Below are positions 49,695 to 58,429 of a stretch of 64,000 nucleotides of DNA, piece by piece. Location: assembly GCA_002342035.1 (NCBI GenBank), contig DDPE01000075.1, forward strand, positions 1 through 64,000. Direction: 5' to 3'. Positions within the stretch are counted from its first letter, which is position 1; each line of letters opens with the position of its first letter. A program made the position numbers and the translations under genes. The notes under the pieces are model-generated. The model did no database searches and had not been told where the DNA came from. It saw nothing but the letters and a program-made list of their open reading frames with translations. This DNA is from Asticcacaulis sp. UBA2476. Lineage in GTDB: Bacteria > Pseudomonadota > Alphaproteobacteria > Caulobacterales > Caulobacteraceae.

Positions 49695-51423
49695 ACAGGT
49701 ACGCAAACTGCTGATCGCCAATCGCGGCGAAATCGCTTGCCGTATCATCCGCACTTGTCAGCGGATGGGTATCCGCACGGTGGCGGTATATGCCGATGGC
49801 GATGCCCGTGCTTTGTTTGTGACCGACGCCGATGAAGCCTATGCTCTGGGTGGGGTGACGGCAACCGAGACCTATCTGCGGGGTGAGCGGATTATCAATA
49901 TCGCCAAATCTTGTGGCGCTGATGCCATCCACCCCGGCTATGGCTTTTTGTCGGAAAATGCAGAGTTTGCGAAAATGTGTAATGAGGCGGGACTGATCTT
50001 TGTCGGCCCATCGCCAGAGTCCATGCGGGCCATGGCGCTGAAAGGCGCGGCCAAGGCGCTGATGGAGGCCGCCGGTGTGCCAGTCACCCCCGGCTATCAT
50101 GGCGATGATCAGTCTGCCGATACCCTGCAACAGGCCGCTGACCGTATCGGTTATCCGGTGCTGATCAAGGCCGTGGCTGGCGGTGGCGGCAAAGGGATGC
50201 GCCGCGTCGTCGGGCCACAGGATTTTGCCCACGCCCTGGCCGCCGCGCAGGCCGAGGGAAAAAAAGCCTTTGGCGACCCGAAGGTGCTGATTGAAAAATA
50301 TATCACCCGCCCCCGCCATGTCGAGGTGCAGGTGTTTGGGGATTGTCACGGGCAGGTCGTACACCTGTTTGACCGTGACTGCTCGATGCAGCGCCGCCAT
50401 CAAAAGGTGATCGAAGAAGCGCCTGCGCCCGACCTCAGTAACGTCACACGACATGCCCTGCACAGCGCCGCCGTGCGCGCCGCACAGGCTATCACTTATC
50501 AGGGCGCGGGCACGATTGAATTCATCCTCGATACCGATACGGGCCAGTTCTATTTCATGGAAATGAACACCCGGCTTCAGGTCGAACATCCGGTGACGGA
50601 AATGATCACCGGCCTTGATCTGGTCGAATGGCAGATCCGGGTGGCGCGCGGTGAACCCCTGCCGCTGACGCAAGCTCAGATCACCCGGACCGGCCATGCC
50701 CTTGAGGCCCGTCTCTATGCCGAAGACCCCGATGCCGATTTCATGCCCTCAGCCGGTACGCTGACCCGGCTTGAATTTGCGCATCGCATCCGCATCGATA
50801 CCGGCGTGCAGGCAGGCGATGAGGTCAGTATCTATTTCGACCCCATGATCGCAAAGCTCATTGCGCACGGTAAGGATCGGTCCGCCGCGATAGCTGGTTT
50901 GCGCCGCGCCCTGATCGATACGCGGGTCGAGGGGCTGACCAGCAACCTCAGCTTTCTGCGCCGGTTGATCTCGGCGCACGCGTTTGCGGCGGGCGAGATT
51001 GATACCGGTTTTATTGAGCGGCACCGCGACGACCTGATGACCCCGTGGCCGGATATTGCGCAGCATAAATCATTAAACGATCCCAATTCACCGTGGGGTG
51101 CCACCGATGGCTGGTGGCTCAATCAGCCGCCGGTCAGTCCGCCCGATCTGCGCCGTTTCACCACGCGCGCGGTTCAGCGCCCCACCGGCCCTGTGGTGAT
51201 CGAGGCCCCCATGCCGGGTTTGGTGGTGGCGGTCGAGGTCTTAGAGCATGCCCGCGTCACCAGGGGCCAGCCTGTGCTGATGCTGGAGGCCATGAAGCTT
51301 CAGCACACCCTGAAAGCCCCCTGCGACGGCACGGTGACGGGGTTGAGCGCCACTATAGGTCAGCAGGTGCGCGGCCACGATGTGCTGATGACCATCACCC
51401 CTGTCGATGAGGAGGCTGCCTGA
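49687..51423 (+). CDS. liuD: 3-Methylcrotonyl-CoA carboxylase, alpha (biotin carboxylase/BCCP) subunit
   Basis: 578 aa from ATG at 49687, overlapping the liuC stop by eight bases. Biotin carboxylase domain: LLIANRGEIACRIIRTCQRMG, the ATP loop VAGGGGKGMRRV, and FMEMNTRLQVEHPVTEMITGLDLVEWQI. C-terminal biotinyl domain: PMPGLVVAVEV and MLEAMKLQHTLKAP, where the biotin-accepting Lys sits in AMKL rather than the usual AMKM. It is shorter than many homologues (about 650 aa) because the linker between the two domains is reduced. With LiuB it forms the carboxylase. Confidence 0.95.
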   Translation: MTKQVRKLLIANRGEIACRIIRTCQRMGIRTVAVYADGDARALFVTDADEAYALGGVTATETYLRGERIINIAKSCGADAIHPGYGFLSENAEFAKMCNEAGLIFVGPSPESMRAMALKGAAKALMEAAGVPVTPGYHGDDQSADTLQQAADRIGYPVLIKAVAGGGGKGMRRVVGPQDFAHALAAAQAEGKKAFGDPKVLIEKYITRPRHVEVQVFGDCHGQVVHLFDRDCSMQRRHQKVIEEAPAPDLSNVTRHALHSAAVRAAQAITYQGAGTIEFILDTDTGQFYFMEMNTRLQVEHPVTEMITGLDLVEWQIRVARGEPLPLTQAQITRTGHALEARLYAEDPDADFMPSAGTLTRLEFAHRIRIDTGVQAGDEVSIYFDPMIAKLIAHGKDRSAAIAGLRRALIDTRVEGLTSNLSFLRRLISAHAFAAGEIDTGFIERHRDDLMTPWPDIAQHKSLNDPNSPWGATDGWWLNQPPVSPPDLRRFTTRAVQRPTGPVVIEAPMPGLVVAVEVLEHARVTRGQPVLMLEAMKLQHTLKAPCDGTVTGLSATIGQQVRGHDVLMTITPVDEEAA

Positions 51424-52589
51424 TGTTTGATTTCCCGCATCTGAGCTATGGCCATGATGACGATATTACGGCCCTGCGCGATCTGGCGGCGCGCTTTACT
51501 GCGCGTGAGATTGCGCCGCTGGCGGCCACGGCCGATCGTGAGGATCAGTTTCCCATGCACCTGTGGCGACGGATGGGGGGGACCGGTCTGCTGGGGATCA
51601 CGGCGCCCGAAGTCTATGGCGGGTCTGGTCTGGGCTATCTGGCCCACACCATTGTCATGGAGGAAATCTCACGCGCCTCGGCCTCGGTCGGGCTGTCTTA
51701 CGGTGCCCATTCCAATCTGTGCGTCAACCAGATTGTGCGCAATGGCAATGCCGATCAGAAAGCCCGTTACCTGCCTAAGCTTATCTCTGGCGAGCACATT
51801 GGCGCGCTGGCCATGTCCGAGTCCGGAGCGGGGTCGGACGTGGTATCGATGACGCTCAGGGCGGATAAACGCGGCGATCATTATGTGCTGAACGGCACCA
51901 AGATGTGGATCACCAATGGCCCGGATGCCGATGTGCTGGTTGTCTATGCTCGCACCGATCCGGACGCCGGGGCACGCGGCCTGACCGCTTTTCTTGTCGA
52001 AAAGGGTTTCACAGGTTTTTCCGTGGCGCAGAAACTCGATAAGCTGGGGATGCGCGGTTCCCATACCGGCGAACTGGTGTTTGAAGATTGTCAGGTGCCG
52101 GTGGAAAATGTGCTCAGTGAGGTCGGGCGCGGCGTCAATGTGCTGATGTCGGGGCTGGACTATGAGCGGGTGGTGCTGTCGGGCGGGCCGCTGGGGATCA
52201 TGCGGGCCGGGCTCGATATCGTCATGCCCTACGTCCATGCGCGCAAGCAATTCGGTCAGCCCATCGGCACGTTTCAGCTTATACAGGGCAAGCTGGCCGA
52301 TATGTACACCACTTGGGGGGCATGCCGGTCTTATGTCTATGCGGTGGCGCAGGCCTGTGACCGAGGGGAAACGACCCGTAAGGACGCCGCGGGTTGTATC
52401 CTTTATGCGGCAGAAAAAGCGACCTGGCTGGCGGGGGAAGCGATCCAGTGTCTGGGGGGCAATGGCTATGTCAACGAATATGCCACGGGCCGGTTGTGGC
52501 GCGACGCCAAGCTGTATGAAATCGGCGCAGGCACGTCCGAGATCCGGCGGATGCTGATCGGACGCGAACTGTTTGAGGATACCAAGTGA
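51423..52589 (+). CDS. liuA: Isovaleryl-CoA dehydrogenase
   Basis: 388 aa; the start overlaps the liuD stop by one base. Acyl-CoA dehydrogenase signatures are present: AMSESGAGSDVVSM, MWITNGPDADVLVVYART and QCLGGNGYVNEYATGRLWRDAKLYEIGAGTSEIRRMLIGREL. The catalytic base Glu sits in SGLDYERVVLSGGPLG, the position used by isovaleryl-CoA dehydrogenases rather than by medium- or short-chain enzymes. It oxidises isovaleryl-CoA to 3-methylcrotonyl-CoA. The N-terminus FDFPHLSYGHDDD is normal. It sits fourth rather than first in the operon, unlike many liu clusters. Confidence 0.96.
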   Translation: MFDFPHLSYGHDDDITALRDLAARFTAREIAPLAATADREDQFPMHLWRRMGGTGLLGITAPEVYGGSGLGYLAHTIVMEEISRASASVGLSYGAHSNLCVNQIVRNGNADQKARYLPKLISGEHIGALAMSESGAGSDVVSMTLRADKRGDHYVLNGTKMWITNGPDADVLVVYARTDPDAGARGLTAFLVEKGFTGFSVAQKLDKLGMRGSHTGELVFEDCQVPVENVLSEVGRGVNVLMSGLDYERVVLSGGPLGIMRAGLDIVMPYVHARKQFGQPIGTFQLIQGKLADMYTTWGACRSYVYAVAQACDRGETTRKDAAGCILYAAEKATWLAGEAIQCLGGNGYVNEYATGRLWRDAKLYEIGAGTSEIRRMLIGRELFEDTK

Positions 52590-52617
52590 TGGAAAAGGCC
52601 CCTCGCTGGTTTTTTAG

Positions 52618-52713
52618 TGCCCCTCACCCCAGCCCTCTCCCTATTGGAATGGGGAGAGGGAACGGAAAAGCCCCCTCTCCCCGCGTGCGGGGAGAGGGCT
52701 GGGGTGAGGGGCA
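52618..52713. repeat. Long palindromic repeat between liuA and liuE
   Basis: Two perfect 24-base inverted arms (52618-52641 and 52690-52713), rich in CCCTCACCCC/GGGGTGAGGG, with an internal hairpin of CCCTCTCCCCGC and GCGGGGAGAGGG (52673-52697). This is a widespread type of short proteobacterial extragenic repeat. It could fold into a strong mRNA structure between the two genes. Confidence 0.75.
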
Positions 52714-52735
52714 AATTACTATGGGTGAGGGGCAA
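52702..52735 (+). repeat. Duplicated GGGTGAGGGGCAA at the liuE start
   Basis: The 13-base sequence occurs at 52702-52714, as the outer end of the palindromic repeat, and again at 52723-52735, where it supplies the ribosome-binding site (GAGGGG) and the first base of the liuE ATG. The spacing unit is 21 bases. Confidence 0.65.
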
Positions 52736-53631
52736 TGACCCGCCCCAGCCGTGTCACCCTGTATGAAGTTGGCCCGCGTGACGGACTGCAATCCGAAGCG
52801 GTCACGGTGCCTGTGCCAGTCAAGATCGACCTGATCAACCGCCTGTCGGCCAGTGGCCTCACCGCCATAGAAGCGGCCAGTTTTGTTTCCCCAAAATGGG
52901 TGCCGCAAATGGCCGACGCCGAGGCGGTCATGGCCGGTATCGCGCGTAACGCACAGGTGAGCTACAGCGCCTTGATCCCTAACCTCACCGGTTATGCGCG
53001 GGCGATGTTGGCGGGGGCCGACCGGGTCGCGGTCTTTGCCTCGGCATCGGAAAGCTTCAGCCTGAAAAACATCAATGCCACGATTGCCGACAGCCTGACC
53101 CGTTTCGCGCCCGTGCTGACCGCGGCCAAAACAGATCAGGTGCCGGTGCGGGCTTATGTGTCGTGCGCTTTTGTCTGCCCCTATGAGGGTAAGATTGCGC
53201 CGGAAGCGGTGTTAAATGTGGCACAAAACCTGATCGATATGGGTTGCTATGAGGTGGCCTTAAGCGACACCATCGGGGCCGCAACACCCGCCGATATGGC
53301 GTGTTTGCTTGATCAGGTCTTGCCGCATATTCCGGCGGACAGGCTGGCCGTGCATGTTCATGACACCTATGGGCAGGCGCTGGCCAATATTCTGACGGCG
53401 CTCGATTACGGCATCGCCACCTTTGATTCTTCGGTCGGCGGGCTGGGCGGTTGCCCCAATGCACCGGGGGCATCAGGCAACGTCGCCACCGAAGACGTGC
53501 TTTATATGCTGAACGGGCTGGGGATCGAGACCGGCGTTGACCTTGACGCCATCATAGAGACGGCATGGTTTATCAGCGATACTTTAGGTCGGTCGCCGCG
53601 CTCGAAACTGGCTATGGCTAAAGCCCGTTAA
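52735..53631 (+). CDS. liuE: Hydroxymethylglutaryl-CoA lyase
   Basis: 298 aa. HMGL-like TIM barrel: VTLYEVGPRDGLQSEAVTVP (metal and catalytic Asp/Arg), IEAASFVSPKWVPQMADAE, YVSCAFVCPYEGKI (catalytic-loop region), HVHDTYGQALAN (metal-binding His pair) and FDSSVGGLGGCPNAPGASGNVATEDV (active-site Cys). It cleaves HMG-CoA to acetyl-CoA and acetoacetate, the end of leucine breakdown. It is last in the operon and separated from liuA by a palindromic repeat that overlaps its ribosome-binding site, so its translation may be set apart from the rest. Confidence 0.95.
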   Translation: MTRPSRVTLYEVGPRDGLQSEAVTVPVPVKIDLINRLSASGLTAIEAASFVSPKWVPQMADAEAVMAGIARNAQVSYSALIPNLTGYARAMLAGADRVAVFASASESFSLKNINATIADSLTRFAPVLTAAKTDQVPVRAYVSCAFVCPYEGKIAPEAVLNVAQNLIDMGCYEVALSDTIGAATPADMACLLDQVLPHIPADRLAVHVHDTYGQALANILTALDYGIATFDSSVGGLGGCPNAPGASGNVATEDVLYMLNGLGIETGVDLDAIIETAWFISDTLGRSPRSKLAMAKAR

Positions 53632-53722
53632 GCTGGTATTGACGGCCAGCGCGTTTGAGTCCCATTCAAAACTTATATTTAGCCCCCTATAACCAGATAC
53701 AGCTTTGCTTAAGGGTTGCATC

Positions 53723-54361
53723 ATGCGTCATCTGAAGTTTGCGGCGGGTATTTTAGGGATTGCGGGCCTTGCCTTGCGTCTGGCGGAGGATGTGCGCCTG
53801 CACCGCCTGCGCAAACGTCTGGCGCGGGTATCGGATGAGACCTTCCTGAAAACCGCCCGCAGTTTGAACGCCTTTGAAAGCAGTCTGGCCCGTCTGGCGC
53901 TTGAAAAATCCGCCAATGAAGACGTGCGCGCCTTTGCCGACCATATACTTGAAAAAGAAGGCGATGTCACCGGCGACTTGATTGAGATCATGGATATGGC
54001 GAGAGAAAACGACGTTTTATCGAGCCAAAGCGCCCGACCGGGCGTCGGCGATCGTTCGCCGCCCTCGCGGAGCCCCTCTTCGGGCGTGAGCGAAAAGAAA
54101 CAGGATGAAAGCTTTAAACCGATCTATCATGGCTGGGTCGATGATCTGCAAAACGCCAAAGCCGCGGGCTTTGATCAAACCTTTGTCGATGTGGGACAAA
54201 CCGTTTATCAGGGGGCGGTGTCGGTATTCGAAGCCTATGTCCGCGATGATGCCACCGGCCCGCTCAAGGACTATGCCGCCCGCAATATCCCGCGCCTTCA
54301 GGCTCGGCTCAGCCAGCTTCAAGGGCTTGATCTGTCGGTTCTGCAGCCGGTTGAGGCCTAG
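53723..54361 (+). CDS. DUF4142-like (ferritin-like helical) protein with an atypical insert
   Basis: 212 aa from ATG at 53723, with AAGGG upstream. A short N-terminal helix may be a membrane anchor or signal. The body is helical: FLKTARSLNAFESSLARLALEKSANEDVRAFADHILEKE, then KAAGFDQTFVDVGQTVYQGAVSVFEAYVRDDATGPLKDYAARNIPRLQARLSQL, which matches the two halves of DUF4142 domains. Between the halves (about residues 95-130) is a Ser/Pro/Arg segment encoded by hairpin-forming DNA (54026-54112), possibly an in-frame repeat insertion. Function unknown. It is convergent with the Lrp gene (four-base overlap of ends). Confidence 0.7.
   Translation: MRHLKFAAGILGIAGLALRLAEDVRLHRLRKRLARVSDETFLKTARSLNAFESSLARLALEKSANEDVRAFADHILEKEGDVTGDLIEIMDMARENDVLSSQSARPGVGDRSPPSRSPSSGVSEKKQDESFKPIYHGWVDDLQNAKAAGFDQTFVDVGQTVYQGAVSVFEAYVRDDATGPLKDYAARNIPRLQARLSQLQGLDLSVLQPVEA
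54026..54112. repeat. Possible in-frame palindromic repeat inside the DUF4142-like gene
   Basis: Contains CGCCC-GACC-GGGCG and CGGCG-ATCGTT-CGCCG hairpins close together, then CGCGGAGCCCCTCTTCGGGCG. It encodes a Ser/Pro/Arg-rich stretch unlike the surrounding helices. Only one copy is seen here, so identification as a mobile repeat is tentative. Confidence 0.35.
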
Positions 54362-54837
54362 ACCATCGGTGATACGTCGCGTTTAAGGCGGCGCAGGCAA
54401 TAGATCGAGCGGGTGTGCTTTATGCCCTCGAACTTCAGCAATTTTTTACGCAGGAAGGTCTCATAGCCTTCCGGTCCATCGACCGCGACGATGATCACAT
54501 AGTCGAATTCGCCGGTCGTCAGATAGACATCTATCACTTCGGGCAATTGCTGGAGATGGCGTGAAAAATTCTCGATCTTTTCATCATCATGGTTTTCCAG
54601 ATTGACCTCGACGATAAAGGTATCGGGCCGTCCGACCTTGGCCTGATCAAGGATGGCCACATAGCCGGATATGACCCCGGTCTCCTCCAGACGCTTGATC
54701 CGTGACCAGCACGGGGTCTGCGATAATCCGACCTGATCGGCGATTTCCTGCGTCGTCAGCCGGCAATTTGTGCGCAGCAATCTGAGGATTTTCCGGTCGG
54801 TCTCGTCCAGACCTTTGGTATCGGTGGTTCTCGGCAT
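54358..54837 (-). CDS. Lrp/AsnC-family transcriptional regulator
   Basis: 159 aa. The N-terminal HTH has LDETDRKILRLLRTNCRLTTQEIADQVGLSQTPCWSRIKRLEETGVI (residues about 10-58). The C-terminal RAM (Lrp/AsnC ligand-binding) domain has VNLENHDDEKIENFSRHL, VYLTTGEFDYVIIVAVDGPEGYETFL and TRSIYCLRRLK. It is divergent from the oxidoreductase operon, with a palindrome and a shared motif in the 172-base gap. It resembles BkdR-type regulators of branched-chain amino-acid use and may also control the Phe/Tyr operons (inference from the shared motif). Confidence 0.94.
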   Translation of the reverse strand: MPRTTDTKGLDETDRKILRLLRTNCRLTTQEIADQVGLSQTPCWSRIKRLEETGVISGYVAILDQAKVGRPDTFIVEVNLENHDDEKIENFSRHLQQLPEVIDVYLTTGEFDYVIIVAVDGPEGYETFLRKKLLKFEGIKHTRSIYCLRRLKRDVSPMV

Positions 54838-54934
54838 TTCCCTGTTTCCGGCTATTAATTTTATTCTACGATAACATATATTTTCAGAATTTCATTCCGG
54901 ATTTTTGCACATAACGCGCAATGATCAGAAAGTA

Positions 54935-54948
54935 ATTTTGCTTTTATG
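54935..54948 (+). promoter_or_regulatory. Sequence element shared with the phhB/hppD region
   Basis: ATTTTGCTTTTATG, 13 of 14 identical to 8890-8903, and immediately followed by GGGTTAATC. It lies 61 bases upstream of the oxidoreductase start codon, between it and the Lrp/AsnC gene, a suitable place for an Lrp-type activator. Confidence 0.45.
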
Positions 54949-54971
54949 GGGTTAATCTGTCCTGAAAACAC

Positions 54972-54988
54972 ATGGCTTCTCAAGCCAT
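54972..54988. promoter_or_regulatory. Operator-like palindrome upstream of the oxidoreductase
   Basis: ATGGCTT-CTC-AAGCCAT, a perfect seven-base inverted repeat with a three-base spacer, overlapping a possible -10 box (TATAAA, 54988-54993). A dimeric repressor or the neighbouring Lrp protein could act here. Confidence 0.5.
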
Positions 54989-55009
54989 ATAAAGTTACAG
55001 GAAACGCCT

Positions 55010-58000
55010 ATGCGCACCGGTGTGACGCTTGAGGATAAATACAGGCTGAACGGCGCGTCGGCCTATATGACCGGCGTGCAGGCGCTGGTGAAGCTGCCGT
55101 TGATGATTGCGGCGCGCGACCGTTTGAACGGACTCAATACCGGCGGGTTTATATCGGGCTATCGCGGCTCACCGCTTGGCACCTACGACCTGCAACTTGA
55201 ACAGGCCAAAGCCTATCTCGACGCCGCCGATATCGTCGTTCAGCCCGCCGTCAACGAAGATCTGGGGGCTGCGGCCGTATGGGGATCGCAGCATGTGCCG
55301 CTGTTTTCAGGCGCCAAAAAAGACGGTGTGTTTGGTCTGTGGTATGCCAAAAGCCCCGGTGTTGACCGTTCAGGCGACGCGCTCAAACACGCCAACATGG
55401 CCGGTACGTCGCGCTATGGGGGCGTGGTCGCGCTGGTCGGCGATGATCCGGCGTGCAAGTCGTCATCCCTGCCCAATCAAAGCGATCACGCCCTGATCGA
55501 TGCCGAAATCCCGATCATAGCTCCGTCCAGCGTCGAGGAAATCCTCGACTTTGGTTTGCGGGCGTTAGAGATGTCGCGCTTTGCAGGCTGCTGGGTGGCG
55601 CTAAAAACCGTCTCCGACCTGATGGATGGCGGGGCCAGCATCACCCTTCCGTCGCTTGAAGGCAGACCTAATTTGCCAGACATAGACCTGCCGCCGGAGG
55701 GGCTACATATCCGTGTACCTGACCCGCCGCAGGCCAAGGAATTTCGTCACCGCCACTTCCGGCTCCCCGCCGCCGTGGCCTTTGGTCATTTGAATGGCCT
55801 AGACCGGATCGCGCTTAATGCGCCGCGCGCGCGGCTTGGGATTGTGGCGTCGGGCAAGGTCTTTCATCAGGTGATGGAGGCCCTCAGCCTGCTGGGTCTG
55901 GATGCCGCCGCATGCCGCGACGTCGGTTTGCGGGTGTGGAAGGTCGGCATGGTCTGGCCGCTGGATGGGCAGGCCGCCACCGCCTTCGCTCGTGGGCTTG
56001 AGACCGTGCTGGTCATCGAAGAGCGCCGCGACGTTATTGAGAGCCAACTCCGCAACGCACTCTATCCTTTAACGGCCCGCCCCCGCATCCTTGGCAAAAA
56101 AGACGCCGACGGCCACCCCTTAGTGTCTGAGGTGCTGGAGCTGGAAACGGTTGAGGTCGCGCTCGCCATCGCCCATATCATGCCTGATGGCGCGGTCGCA
56201 CCAGAGCGGCTTCGCAGGTTAACGGCCCGCCACCATAGCCGTGAGCAGACGGTGCCGATCCATGTGCGTAAGCCCTATTTCTGCGCCGGTTGTCCCCATT
56301 CGCGTTCGACCATGCTGCCCGAAGGATCGCGCGCTCTGGCCGGGATTGGCTGTCACTACATGGCGACCTTCCTGCCGCGCCGGTCGGAACTTTATACCCA
56401 TATGGGGGCTGAGGGCATTACCTGGATGGGTCAGGCTCCGTTCACCGATGAAGCCCATGTCTTTGCCAATCTGGGCGACGGCACCTATTTCCATTCCGGC
56501 ATACTGGCCCTGCGTCAGGCGGTCGCGGCGAACTTAAATATCGCCTACAAAATCCTCTATAATGATGCGGTGGCCATGACCGGCGGACAGGCCGTCGATG
56601 GCTATCTGACACCCGCCCTATTAGCCGCGCAGGTGGCGGCGGAAGGTGTGAAGTGCATCGTCTTTGTCTCACCGGAACCCGACCGCTGGCGCAACGATCC
56701 GGCCCTGCCTGCGGGCGTGACATTTCGGCACCGCGATGACCTGGAGGCCGTGCAGACCGAACTGCGCGCCACCAAGGGCGTGACGGTGCTGCTCTATGAT
56801 CAGGCCTGCGCCACAGAAATGCGCCGCCGCCGTAAGCGCGGTCACGCCCCGACCCTGACGCAGCGGGTGTTTATCAATGAGCGGGTGTGCGAAGGCTGCG
56901 GCGATTGCTCAGTCAAATCGGCCTGCATCGCGGTCGCCCCCAAGGAAACCGAGTTTGGCATCAAGCGTGAGATCGATCAGTCGGCCTGCAATGTCGATAC
57001 CTCCTGCCTGAACGGCTTTTGCCCCAGCTTTATGACGCTTGAGGGGGCGCAGGTGAAGCGGTGGCCCGCCGACGCCATGACTGGGATTATTTCTGATTTA
57101 CCGGAAGTGACGCCGCCCACACTTACCGGCACCTTCAACCTGCTGATCACCGGTATTGGCGGGCTGGGGGTGACCTCACTGGGGGCTATTCTGGGCATGG
57201 CCGCTCATATTGACGGCTTGCAAGTCACTGCCGTCGATCAGCAAGGTCTGGCGCAACGGGGTGGCGGGGTCGATTCCCACCTGCGCCTCAGCCCGAAAGG
57301 CGCGACACCCAATGGCCCGCGTATTCCGCTCGGTCAGGCTGATGTCGTCATTGCCGCCGACATGGTGCAGGCTCACGCCAAATCGACCCTGCCCCTGATG
57401 AATCCCGATAAGACGGTGGTGGCGCTGAACGCTGACCTGACTTCGACGGCGGATTTTACAGTCGATACCCGCACGCGTTTTGACCGCAACGGCATGACGC
57501 GCCGGGTCAGACTGGTCAGCAAGACCCTGACCGAAATAAAGGCGACCGGACTGGCGCGGCGTTATCTGGGCGATGCGGTCTATGTCAATATGATCCTGCT
57601 GGGGGCCGTCTGGCAGGCCGGTCTGATCCCCCTGTCACGCGCCGCCATTACGCAGGCGATCCGGCTGAACGGGGCGGATGTCGAGGCTAATTTACGTGCC
57701 TTTGCTCTGGGGCGGGCACATGCCGCCGGACGGGTCACCGAGGCCACGCCCCTGTCGCCCGCGTTTGATCTTGACGCCTTTGTGGCCCGCCGCGTCGTGG
57801 ATCTGACCGCCTATCAAAACGCCGCCTATGCTGAGGATTATCTGACGCTGGTGGATCGCGCCAAGGCCACCGGCCATGCCGGTTTCACTGAGGCCGTGGC
57901 GCGCAATTTTTATAAGCTCAAGGCCTATAAGGACGAATACGAAGTCGCCCGCCTGCATACCGATCCGCAGATGACGGCTCTGCGCGACGCTCAGTTTGAG

Positions 58001-58429
58001 AACACGACAAAGGTCAGTGTCTGGCTGGCTCCGCCGCTGTTGGCGCGCAAAGACCCCGTAACCGGTGTGCCGAAAAAAATGCGCTTCGGGCCGTGGATAT
58101 TCAGCGCCTTTGCCGTGCTTAAGCGCTTCAAAGCTTTACGCGGCACGCCATTTGATCCGTTCGGTGCAACGCAGGAGCGGCGTCTGGAGCGCCAGATGAT
58201 CGACGATTACCGTGTACTGATCACCCGGCTTTGCGCCGCCTTTACCCCTGCCAAGGCTGACATTTGTGTAGCGCTGGCCCGTCTGCCCGAAGACGTCAGG
58301 GGCTTTGGCCACATCAAGCTTAAATCCATTCAGGACATGCAGTCTCAGCGTGACGCCCTGATGGCGCGCCTGTCCCGCCCGGTTGCCAAGACCGAAATAC
58401 CTAACCTTAAGGAAGTCCACCATGTTTGA
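55010..58429 (+). CDS. Indolepyruvate-type 2-oxoacid:ferredoxin oxidoreductase, fused subunits
   Basis: 1139 aa, AGGA upstream of the ATG. Order: pyrimidine/TPP domains of the alpha chain, with NEDLGAAAVWGSQH and the TPP site NLGDGTYFHSGILALRQAVAANLN; CAGCPHS and GCH blocks; a [4Fe-4S] ferredoxin-like region (CEGCGDCSVKSAC and CNVDTSCLNGFC, about 625-670); then the gamma-like domain (GIGGLGVTSLGAILG, about 710 on). This is the IorA-IorB fused form of aerobic proteobacteria. It decarboxylates aryl- or branched-chain 2-oxoacids to acyl-CoA, reducing ferredoxin. Neighbours (Leu-type dehydrogenase, valine-pathway hydrolase) hint at branched-chain substrates. Confidence 0.92.
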   Translation: MRTGVTLEDKYRLNGASAYMTGVQALVKLPLMIAARDRLNGLNTGGFISGYRGSPLGTYDLQLEQAKAYLDAADIVVQPAVNEDLGAAAVWGSQHVPLFSGAKKDGVFGLWYAKSPGVDRSGDALKHANMAGTSRYGGVVALVGDDPACKSSSLPNQSDHALIDAEIPIIAPSSVEEILDFGLRALEMSRFAGCWVALKTVSDLMDGGASITLPSLEGRPNLPDIDLPPEGLHIRVPDPPQAKEFRHRHFRLPAAVAFGHLNGLDRIALNAPRARLGIVASGKVFHQVMEALSLLGLDAAACRDVGLRVWKVGMVWPLDGQAATAFARGLETVLVIEERRDVIESQLRNALYPLTARPRILGKKDADGHPLVSEVLELETVEVALAIAHIMPDGAVAPERLRRLTARHHSREQTVPIHVRKPYFCAGCPHSRSTMLPEGSRALAGIGCHYMATFLPRRSELYTHMGAEGITWMGQAPFTDEAHVFANLGDGTYFHSGILALRQAVAANLNIAYKILYNDAVAMTGGQAVDGYLTPALLAAQVAAEGVKCIVFVSPEPDRWRNDPALPAGVTFRHRDDLEAVQTELRATKGVTVLLYDQACATEMRRRRKRGHAPTLTQRVFINERVCEGCGDCSVKSACIAVAPKETEFGIKREIDQSACNVDTSCLNGFCPSFMTLEGAQVKRWPADAMTGIISDLPEVTPPTLTGTFNLLITGIGGLGVTSLGAILGMAAHIDGLQVTAVDQQGLAQRGGGVDSHLRLSPKGATPNGPRIPLGQADVVIAADMVQAHAKSTLPLMNPDKTVVALNADLTSTADFTVDTRTRFDRNGMTRRVRLVSKTLTEIKATGLARRYLGDAVYVNMILLGAVWQAGLIPLSRAAITQAIRLNGADVEANLRAFALGRAHAAGRVTEATPLSPAFDLDAFVARRVVDLTAYQNAAYAEDYLTLVDRAKATGHAGFTEAVARNFYKLKAYKDEYEVARLHTDPQMTALRDAQFENTTKVSVWLAPPLLARKDPVTGVPKKMRFGPWIFSAFAVLKRFKALRGTPFDPFGATQERRLERQMIDDYRVLITRLCAAFTPAKADICVALARLPEDVRGFGHIKLKSIQDMQSQRDALMARLSRPVAKTEIPNLKEVHHV

